Assembly: GCF_011067135.1 (NCBI RefSeq)
Contig: NZ_JAAMOW010000009.1
Location: 186,001-250,000, forward strand
Length of the DNA: 64,000 bases
DNA from: Solimonas terrae
Lineage (GTDB): Bacteria; Pseudomonadota; Gammaproteobacteria; Nevskiales; Nevskiaceae
Reading direction: 5' to 3'
The notes beneath the pieces are model-generated. The model did no database searches. It was not told where the DNA came from and saw nothing but the letters and a program-made list of their open reading frames with translations. How positions within the stretch are numbered: position 1 is the first letter of the stretch; every line of letters starts with the position of its first letter. A program made the position numbers and the translations under genes. This document shows, in pieces, positions 58,242 through 64,000 of the stretch.

Positions 58242-58341
58242 GAGCGGCGCAAGCCGCGAACCGGGAGGCAAGGAGGGTCCGTCGCGTCTTGCGCCGCTCC
58301 TGCAGAAAGCGTGAAGACGGTCGCTCCTGCAAGCCGCGGCG
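58239..58341. repeat. REP-type repeat cluster
   Basis: GGAGCGGCGCAAGCCGCGA (58241-58259) faces a partial inverted copy, GTCTTGCGCCGCTCCTGC (58286-58303), and a third degenerate piece, CGCTCCTGCAAGCCGCGGCG, follows up to 58341. The cluster fills the gap between the convergent DUF3465 and corA genes and may act as their shared 3' hairpin. Confidence 0.8.
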
Positions 58342-58352
58342 TTTCCCGCGCG

Positions 58353-59315
58353 CTAGAAAAACCGGCGGCTGCGGAAGTACCAGTACAGCGAACCGCCGAT
58401 CGCGGCGAGCAGGCCGAGCGCGTAGAAATAGCCGTAGCGCCAGTGCAGCTCGGGCATGTATTCGAAGTTCATGCCGTAGATGCCGACGATCAGCGTCAGC
58501 GGGAAGAAGATCGCCGACAGCACGGTCAGCACCTGCATGATCTTGTTGGTGCGATGCGCGACCGACGCGAAGTGCAGCTGCACGGCCGCTTCGATGTCGC
58601 GTTCCTGGCCGCTCGCATAGTTCAGCACGCGCGTTGCGTGTTCGACGACGTCGCGCACGCGTACGTCCATGGTCTTGTTCCAGTCGAAGCACGAGCTGCG
58701 GCGCCAGGCGTCCAGCGCTTCGAGCTGGCTTTCCGACAGCGCTTCGAGACGGCGCACCTGCTTGCGGTTGTCGAGCAGCACGCGCCAGTCGGTCGACGAG
58801 CTGCGCGGATCGAGCAGATCGTCCTGCAGCTCGGTCAGCAGCGCCGCCATCGGTTCGCGGATTGCCAGGAAGCGATCGATCATGGTGTCGATCATCAGAT
58901 GCGCGAGCAGCATCGGCGAGGCCGGCGGCTTGATCTTGGTATCGAACAGTCGCGCGCGTACGCGCTGCACGCTGAGGCTGTCGTGCGCGCAGATCGTCAC
59001 CAGCACGCGCTTGAAGATGAAGAACGCGGTGGTGCGCGTCTCCATCGGAAACGGCGCATCGCTGGGGCCGAGCCCCTGGAAGATGACCATGTCGTAGTCG
59101 GGCGTACCGTCGAAGAACGACGGATGCAGCGAGTTCAGACTGTCGTCGATGTGCTGCGGCTCGATCGCGCTGTTGACGATGGGCTCCGCCCAGCAGGCCC
59201 AGTTGGCGGCGTCGTCCCGCTGGAAGTCGGCCCAGAGGTAGCCGGTCTGCGGCAGGGCTTCGTCGGCGGAGAGCCGGCGCGGCCGTTTGCCGTCTTCGAA
59301 GTGATAGAGCTCCAT
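58353..59315 (-). CDS. corA: CorA family divalent metal transporter
   Basis: 320 residues. A long soluble N-terminal domain with helical arms is followed by two C-terminal membrane helices. The selectivity loop YGMNFEYMPEL holds the GMN signature between them, and the C-terminus is basic (YWYFRSRRFF). CorA forms a pentameric channel for Mg2+, Co2+ or Ni2+. It is divergent from a His-rich PadR regulator, so metal-dependent control of this gene is plausible. Confidence 0.93.
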   Translation of the reverse strand: MELYHFEDGKRPRRLSADEALPQTGYLWADFQRDDAANWACWAEPIVNSAIEPQHIDDSLNSLHPSFFDGTPDYDMVIFQGLGPSDAPFPMETRTTAFFIFKRVLVTICAHDSLSVQRVRARLFDTKIKPPASPMLLAHLMIDTMIDRFLAIREPMAALLTELQDDLLDPRSSSTDWRVLLDNRKQVRRLEALSESQLEALDAWRRSSCFDWNKTMDVRVRDVVEHATRVLNYASGQERDIEAAVQLHFASVAHRTNKIMQVLTVLSAIFFPLTLIVGIYGMNFEYMPELHWRYGYFYALGLLAAIGGSLYWYFRSRRFF

Positions 59316-59395
59316 CCCCGAAAAATAACAGGACTGCGGACGCGACGGCGCGGCGCGCTGCGCCGGCCGGGCCTCGATACGAGGGTAGTGGCCGA

Positions 59396-59429
59396 GATAT
59401 ATTGCAATTAGATATATCGTACGATATAT
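59396..59429. promoter_or_regulatory. Palindromic operator between corA and the PadR gene
   Basis: ATATATCGTACGATATAT (59412-59429) is a perfect 18-bp palindrome. A second, overlapping inverted repeat, GATATAT (59396-59402) with ATATATC (59412-59418), shares one half-site, giving three ATATAT half-sites in GC-rich surroundings. It ends 30 bp before the PadR start, the usual place for autoregulation. Confidence 0.7.
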
Positions 59430-59459
59430 TTCTCATCACACATCAACCAGGACAAAACC

Positions 59460-60152
59460 ATGCATCGCATGTTCGAAAGGTTTCACGAACGCCATGCCGA
59501 ACGCCACGCGGCCCGCTACGGCGGCCGCCACCACGGGTTCTTCGGCTTCGGCGGTGGCTTCGGCAACGACTTCCCGGAAATGGGCGGTGGCCGCTTCCAC
59601 TTCGGCCCCGGCCGCAAACTCGGTTCGGCGGATCTGCAGCTGCTGCTGCTCGCCCTGCTTGCCGACAAGCCGCGCCACGGCTACGAGCTAATCAAGGCTG
59701 TCGAGGAAAAGTCCAAGGGGTATTACAGCCCCAGCCCGGGTGTGATCTACCCGGCGCTGACGTATCTCGAAGAGATCGGTCACGCCAGCATCGAGCTGCA
59801 GGGCACCAAGAAGCTGTATCACATCAGCGACGACGGCCTCGCGCATCTGGAAGCGCAGCGCGCGACGGTCGATGCGCTGCTGCAGCAGCTGGCGTGGATC
59901 GGCACGCGCATGGAGCAGATGCGGCAGACGCTGTCCGGCGGCGACGGCGACGACGACGATGGCGTCGACGCTGAGCTGCCGGCGCGCGGTCGCGGCCGGC
60001 ACGGCCGACATGGCCATTTCGCATCGGAGCTGCGCATGGCGCGACACACGTTGAAGGCGGCGCTGATCGAAAAGGCACGCGGCACGCGCGAACAGCAGCT
60101 GCGCATCGCCGAGATTCTCGACAAGGCCGCGGCCGCGATCCGCGGCCTGTAG
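59460..60152 (+). CDS. PadR-family regulator with His/Gly-rich N-terminus (YqjI-like)
   Basis: 230 residues. The first about 58 are rich in His, Arg, Gly and Phe (for example FERFHERHAERHAARYGGRHH), as in E. coli YqjI, which binds Ni/Fe there. The PadR winged helix follows: DLQLLLLALLADKPRHGYELIKAVEEKS with YYSPSPGVIYPALTYLEEIG and KKLYHISDDGLAHL. After an acidic and basic linker, a C-terminal helical dimerisation domain ends the protein. It probably represses its own gene, and perhaps corA, in response to metal. Confidence 0.88.
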   Translation: MHRMFERFHERHAERHAARYGGRHHGFFGFGGGFGNDFPEMGGGRFHFGPGRKLGSADLQLLLLALLADKPRHGYELIKAVEEKSKGYYSPSPGVIYPALTYLEEIGHASIELQGTKKLYHISDDGLAHLEAQRATVDALLQQLAWIGTRMEQMRQTLSGGDGDDDDGVDAELPARGRGRHGRHGHFASELRMARHTLKAALIEKARGTREQQLRIAEILDKAAAAIRGL

Positions 60153-60174
60153 TCACGCATGTGATCGCGGAAAC

Positions 60175-60202
60175 AAAAAGGCCGCCCGAGGGCGGCCTTT
60201 TT
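60175..60202. terminator. Bidirectional rho-independent terminator
   Basis: GGCCGCC (60180-60186), loop CGAG, GGCGGCC (60191-60197) with five As before and five Ts after. The symmetry serves the PadR gene on the plus strand and mdh on the minus strand. Confidence 0.9.
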
Positions 60203-60250
60203 CGCGACCATGATGTACCCCTGGAGGGCGCATCGCAGCGACTCGCCGTG

Positions 60251-60290
60251 CCGGCGATCCCATGCAAAAAGCGCATGGGGCCCTCGCCGG
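60251..60290. other. Interrupted long hairpin downstream of mdh
   Basis: CCGGCGA (60251-60257) pairs with TCGCCGG (60284-60290), and inside it CCCATGC (60259-60265) pairs with GCATGGG (60273-60279). The two perfect 7-bp stems form one long bulged hairpin just after the mdh stop codon. Confidence 0.5.
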
Positions 60291-60303
60291 ACGGCTTACG
60301 GTG

Positions 60304-61281
60304 CTACTTCAGCAGCTCTTCGATCGCGGCGCGTTCTTCACGCAGTTCCTGCTCGGTCGCGTCCATGCGCGAACGCGAGAACTCGTTGATCGACAGGCCC
60401 TGGACGATCTCGTACTTGCCGTTCGCGCAGGTCACCGGATAACCGTAGACGACGCCCGGCTTGATGCCGTACGAACCGTCGGACGGAATGCCCATGCTGA
60501 CCCACTTGCCGTTGGTGCCGAGTGCCCAGTCGTGCATGTGATCGACGGCGGCGGAAGCGGCCGAGGCAGCCGACGACAGGCCGCGCGCCTTGATGATGGC
60601 GGCGCCGCGCTGCTGCACGGTCGGGATGAAGTCCTTCTCCACCCATTCCTGATCAACGAGGTTGACCGCGGCCTTCTCGCCTACCAGCGTGTGCGTGATG
60701 TCCGGGTACTGGGTCGCCGAATGGTTGCCCCAGATGATCATCTTGCTGATGTCGGTGGTCTTGCTGCCGGTCTTGGCGGCGAGCTGCGACAGCGCGCGGT
60801 TGTGGTCGAGGCGGACCATCGCCGTGAACTGCCTGGGATCGAGCTTCTTGGCGTTGCTCTGCGCGATCAGCGCGTTGGTGTTCGCCGGGTTGCCGACCAC
60901 CAGCACCTTGACGTCGCGGCTGGCCTTTTCCGACAGCGCCTTGCCCTGCACCGAGAAGATCTTGGCGTTGGCTTCGAGCAGGTCCTTGCGCTCCATACCG
61001 GGGCCGCGCGGACGGGCGCCGACCAGCAGCGCGTAGTCGGTGCCGTCGAAGGCTTCCATCGGATCGGCCGACGCGATCGTCTCGGTGACCAGCGGGAACG
61101 CGCAGTCATCGACTTCCATCACCGTGCCCTTGAGCTTCTCGAGTGCGTCCGGAATGTCGAGCAGCTGCAGGATCACCGGCTGGTCCGGGCCCAGCATCGA
61201 GCCGCTGGCGACACGGAAAATGAGCGAGTAGGCGATCTGGCCGGCGGCGCCGGTGATGGCGACCTTGACGGGCTTCTTCAT
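60304..61281 (-). CDS. mdh: Malate dehydrogenase
   Basis: 325 residues. NAD-binding [17 protein letters not shown], then [15 protein letters not shown] with substrate Arg residues, [24 protein letters not shown] and the catalytic His in [11 protein letters not shown]. This is the LDH-like MDH type common in Xanthomonadales and other proteobacteria. It interconverts malate and oxaloacetate in the TCA cycle. It is monocistronic, with terminators on both sides. Confidence 0.96.
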   Translation of the reverse strand: MKKPVKVAITGAAGQIAYSLIFRVASGSMLGPDQPVILQLLDIPDALEKLKGTVMEVDDCAFPLVTETIASADPMEAFDGTDYALLVGARPRGPGMERKDLLEANAKIFSVQGKALSEKASRDVKVLVVGNPANTNALIAQSNAKKLDPRQFTAMVRLDHNRALSQLAAKTGSKTTDISKMIIWGNHSATQYPDITHTLVGEKAAVNLVDQEWVEKDFIPTVQQRGAAIIKARGLSSAASAASAAVDHMHDWALGTNGKWVSMGIPSDGSYGIKPGVVYGYPVTCANGKYEIVQGLSINEFSRSRMDATEQELREERAAIEELLK

Positions 61282-61409
61282 AGGGACACTCCGCGAATGT
61301 AAGAGGGCGGTACCGCAAACGGGGCCGCAATTCTAAACAATCGCGCTGCGATGCGGGAAAACCACCAGAAGCCCGGCGCAGGACGGACGGATTCCCGCCC
61401 CGACGCACG

Positions 61410-61444
61410 AAAAAGGGTGCGCCTGCAAAGCCGCCGGCGCACCC
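61410..61444 (-). terminator. Minus-strand terminator-like hairpin upstream of mdh
   Basis: GGGTGCGCC (61415-61423) and GGCGCACCC (61436-61444) form a perfect 9-bp stem with a 12-base loop; the five As at 61410-61414 become a T-tract on the minus strand. No minus-strand gene ends here. The surrounding 61282-61667 gap holds no other recognised feature apart from the ribosome site GGGAGAAGG before the DUF4331 gene. Confidence 0.65.
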
Positions 61445-61667
61445 GACCACTTCCATTCAGGCCGACCGATCAGTTCCATCCGACAAGTGAAGCCCGCGCC
61501 CGATACGGGCCGCCGCGCCGTTCGGATGCAGGCTGCGAGGTCTCGACACGCGAAGCCGTCGACGCGGACGCAATGCGTGCGCTGCCGTTTTCCGATTCGT
61601 GCATCTGCGTCGGCATTCCGGCCGTAAGACCTTCCACCAAGCAACACTTACCAGGGAGAAGGTCGTC

Positions 61668-63185
61668 ATGCGCTCGTTCGGAATTCCCGCGCTCGTTTGT
61701 ACCGCAATACTGATGCCCGCCGTCGCGACGGCGTCCAGCCATCGTGAAGCGCCGATGATCGCCGGCATGCCGCGCGTCGACGGCAGCGACTTCTACATGT
61801 TCAAGTCCTACGAGGCCGGCCGTGGCGGCTTCGTCACGCTGATCGCCAACTATCTGCCGCTGCAGGACGGCTACGGCGGACCGAACTACTTCAAGCTCGA
61901 TCCGGCGGCGCTCTACGAGATTCATGTCGACAACAATGGCGACTCGGCGGAAGACCTGACGTTCCAGTTCCGCTTCACGAACACCTACAAGGGCCTGGGC
62001 GTGCCGACCGGCGCGTCCGGCGGCAATCTCGCGGTACCGCTCGACAACATCGGCACGATCGACGCGGCCGGCGCCAACCTCAATGTCACCGAGAGCTACA
62101 CGCTGTCGCTGATCCGCGGCAACCGCCGCACCGGCACCAGGAGCGCGATCACCGGCGACGACGGCGCGACGTTCCAGAAGCCGGCCGACAACATCGGCAT
62201 CAAGTCGATTCCCGACTATGCCGCCTACGCGCAGCAGTTCATCTACGACATCACGATTCCGGGCTGTGCGACCAAAGGTCGCGTGTTCGTCGGTCAGCGC
62301 CAGGACGGCTTCGTCGTCAACCTTGGCCAGGTCTTCGATCTCGTCAATCTGAACCCGCTCGGCGCCCGCGATTCCGGTCACAACGCGATCGCCGGCAAGA
62401 ACGTCACATCGCTGGCGCTCGAAGTGCCGACCAGCTGCCTGACGGCCGGCAACGACCCGGTCATCGGCGGCTGGACGACGGCCAGCCTGCCGCAGTCGCG
62501 CGTGCTCAATCCGAATCCGCAGGGTCCGGTCACCAACGGTTCGGCGAAAGGGCCGGCCGTGGAAGGCGGCGCCTACACGCAGGTTTCGCGCCTCGGCTCG
62601 CCGCTGGTCAATGAAGTGGTGATCGGCATCACCGACAAGGACAAATTCAACGCCAGCGAGCCGAAGGACGACGTCGCCAATTTCGGTGCCTACGTGTTGT
62701 ATCCGACGCTGCCGGTACTGGTGAACGCGCTGTTCAGCGTGCCGCCGCCGGCGACGCCCCGCAACGATCTGCTGGCGGCCTTCGTCACCGGCATCACGGC
62801 GACCGTCAACGGCCAGCCGTTCAAGTTCACGGCGCCGGCGAATCTGACAGTGCCGGGCGAAATGCTGCGCCTCAATACCTCGATTCCGGCAGAGCCGATC
62901 GCGCAGCAGAAGGATCTGGGCTTCCTGGCCTGTGATCTCGCCGGCTTCCCGAATGGCCGCCGTCCATATGACGACGTGGTCGACATCGAACTGACGGTCG
63001 TGGAAGGCGCGATCGCCGAGAACGCGCTGAACCTGCAGACCTGTGATGTCAGCGGAGCGACCCCGGTGGTGAAGAACGCCGGTGCGGTGGTCAACGATGG
63101 GGCGCTGCCCGACCCTGCCGCCTATCTGACCGTGTTCCCGTACCTGAACACGCCGACACCGGGTTCGGTGGCGGCGACACCGTAA
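61668..63185 (+). CDS. DUF4331 family secreted protein
   Basis: 505 residues from ATG 61668, after GGGAGAAGG. A signal peptide ends near VATA-SSHREAP; SSHREAPMIAG at the mature N-terminus is the DUF4331 hallmark, followed by SDFYMFKSYE and FKLDPAALYEIHVDNNGDSAEDLTF-type strands and the late RRPYDDVVDIELTVVEGA. It is a beta-rich extracytoplasmic protein of unknown function. A small lipoprotein gene follows 12 bp later. Confidence 0.9.
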   Translation: MRSFGIPALVCTAILMPAVATASSHREAPMIAGMPRVDGSDFYMFKSYEAGRGGFVTLIANYLPLQDGYGGPNYFKLDPAALYEIHVDNNGDSAEDLTFQFRFTNTYKGLGVPTGASGGNLAVPLDNIGTIDAAGANLNVTESYTLSLIRGNRRTGTRSAITGDDGATFQKPADNIGIKSIPDYAAYAQQFIYDITIPGCATKGRVFVGQRQDGFVVNLGQVFDLVNLNPLGARDSGHNAIAGKNVTSLALEVPTSCLTAGNDPVIGGWTTASLPQSRVLNPNPQGPVTNGSAKGPAVEGGAYTQVSRLGSPLVNEVVIGITDKDKFNASEPKDDVANFGAYVLYPTLPVLVNALFSVPPPATPRNDLLAAFVTGITATVNGQPFKFTAPANLTVPGEMLRLNTSIPAEPIAQQKDLGFLACDLAGFPNGRRPYDDVVDIELTVVEGAIAENALNLQTCDVSGATPVVKNAGAVVNDGALPDPAAYLTVFPYLNTPTPGSVAATP

Positions 63186-63197
63186 GGAAGACAGCTC

Positions 63198-63461
63198 ATG
63201 AACTTTCGCGCTCTCGCCATCGGTACCGCGATCGCTGCCTGCACGCTGTTCGCCGGCTGCTATCACCCCGACGATACCGGCACCGACAACGGCGATGGTA
63301 CGCCGCCGTCGCAGACCACGGTCGGCGATCTGGCCACCGGCCAGATCAAGAACAAGACCTGCGATCAGGGCACGCCGGCTGCGATCAACGACCTGAGCAT
63401 CGTCGACAGCGACGCTGCCGTCGATGTCTCGACGCTCACGCCGGGTTGCACCGGCGGCTGA
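63198..63461 (+). CDS. Small putative lipoprotein
   Basis: 87 residues. The signal peptide ends in the lipobox LFAGC, so the mature protein should be lipid-anchored. The mature part is acidic and Gly/Thr-rich, with two further Cys (NKTCDQG and TPGCTGG) that might form a disulfide. No family was recognised. The 12-bp spacing after the DUF4331 gene and the terminator downstream indicate a two-gene operon. Confidence 0.8.
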   Translation: MNFRALAIGTAIAACTLFAGCYHPDDTGTDNGDGTPPSQTTVGDLATGQIKNKTCDQGTPAAINDLSIVDSDAAVDVSTLTPGCTGG

Positions 63462-63488
63462 ATCGGACGCTTGCCAAGCTTGACCTCC

Positions 63489-63513
63489 GGGCCCGTTCGC
63501 GGGCCCTTTTTTT
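63489..63513 (+). terminator. Rho-independent terminator of the DUF4331 operon
   Basis: GGGCCCG (63489-63495), loop TTCG, CGGGCCC (63500-63506) and seven Ts. It is a classic strong terminator 27 bp after the lipoprotein stop codon. Confidence 0.93.
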
Positions 63514-63695
63514 GGCCGACGCTGTGGCGCCGTGCGCGCAGTGTCATCGCTCGGCGCAGACATGTGCCCGATGCGCGACGCCGGCCCGACAGGGCGCCGG
63601 CATCCACCGCCGGCGGCGTATCCGCAGGATGCCGTCATGCCCGGCCGGATCGTCGGCGCGCAAGCGTCGCGCGAACGGCCGCAGCGCCAGCTTCG

Positions 63696-64000
63696 TCAGA
63701 ACGGCAGCAACTTGACGGCGAAGGCGCGCTCGATGAACCACAGCACGCCGATCGTCGTCACCAGCAACGAACCCGGCACCAGCACGAAATGGCGGTAGAT
63801 CCGCGAGTGGCGGAACACGAAGCTCACGGGAATCACGGTCGCGACCAGCGACAGCTGTGCCGCCTCGACGCCGAAGTTGAAGGTCGCGATTGCCCAGACG
63901 CGGCCGCTGACCGGCAGGCCGAGATCGATGAGCGCACTGGCGACCGCCAGGCCGTGAATCAGGCCGAAAGCCGCAGCGATCGCCGCCAGGCGTCGATGCA
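63696..64000 (-). CDS. HupE/UreJ-family membrane protein, 5' end outside the window
   Basis: The last 100 or so codons are seen; the gene begins beyond the right edge. Reading the minus strand gives AAAFGLIHGLAVASALIDLG, then RVWAIATFNFGVEAAQLSLV and a final TTIGVLWFIERAFAV helix before the stop. The FGLIHG and FNxGVExxQL motifs are those of HupE/UreJ-type membrane proteins, linked to nickel or cobalt handling in some families and unassigned in others. It is convergent with the DUF4331 operon. Confidence 0.8.
   Translation of the reverse strand, partial: HRRLAAIAAAFGLIHGLAVASALIDLGLPVSGRVWAIATFNFGVEAAQLSLVATVIPVSFVFRHSRIYRHFVLVPGSLLVTTIGVLWFIERAFAVKLLPF

Noticed and set aside
56177-58540. 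A 787-codon plus-strand frame
   Set aside because: It is antisense to the GFA and chorismatase genes and out of frame with the DUF3465 gene; low-complexity translation.
61470-63638. A 722-codon minus-strand frame
   Set aside because: It is antisense to the DUF4331 and lipoprotein genes, which have signal peptides, ribosome sites and a terminator.

Overview
The window is about 64 kb of dense, GC-rich bacterial chromosome. Almost everything is coding, on both strands, with short gaps and many 4-base ATGA/GTGA gene overlaps. The gene content points to an aerobic Gram-negative gammaproteobacterium, probably near Xanthomonadales or Nevskiales. Supporting genes are the lipid A acyltransferase, the OprP-type porin, tatABC behind hisE, an AlkB-rubredoxin fusion, a XanB2-like chorismatase, and REP-type repeats built on GGAGCGGCGCAAGCCGCGA. 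The assignment is inference; there is no rRNA or other marker to fix it. No tRNA, rRNA, CRISPR array, insertion sequence, integrase or prophage was recognised.

Layout. 1-9.1 kb: the end of gltD with a partial duplicate of its own tail, a secreted tricorn-type protease, a membrane protein beside a NarL-type two-component system, a PAP2 phosphatase and yceH. 9.1-13.8 kb: catabolism, with an isolated ethanolamine ammonia-lyase pair (eutBC) and a rubredoxin-fused alkane hydroxylase divergent from an AraC-type regulator. 13.9-24 kb: a DUF445 protein, hrpA with an FMN reductase, an OprP-like porin, pyrF-hemE, an acyltransferase and a DegV protein. 25-32 kb: purEK, a SIMPL protein, sufT, apaG, an old-yellow-enzyme homologue, a LysE exporter and mutM. 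32.3-37.4 kb: a Gld-type ABC exporter operon (ATPase, permease, GldG-like, DUF4340) and an LpxL-family acyltransferase. 37.4-39.1 kb: dtd and a cytochrome c / cytochrome b561 pair.

39.4-47.3 kb: a luciferase-like monooxygenase, then the histidine block hisB-H-A-F-E running into tatABC and an OmpR/histidine-kinase pair. hisI is missing from its usual place. 47.3-54.4 kb: aroE, a GST-like protein, hemB, an ECF sigma / anti-sigma pair, a DHA2 drug exporter and glpK. 54.4-56.2 kb is a small lower-GC island with two overlapping genes: a Panacea/SocA-like protein and a protein with a PemK/MazF-like C-terminal half. This is the best candidate for an undescribed toxin-antitoxin or defence-type unit. 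56.2-64 kb: a GFA protein, the chorismatase, a DUF3465 protein, corA divergent from a His-rich YqjI-like PadR regulator across a perfect 18-bp palindrome, mdh, a DUF4331 protein with a small lipoprotein, and the end of a HupE/UreJ-like membrane protein.

Very long antisense ORFs are common here because of the high GC content; they were judged to be shadows of the genes listed.
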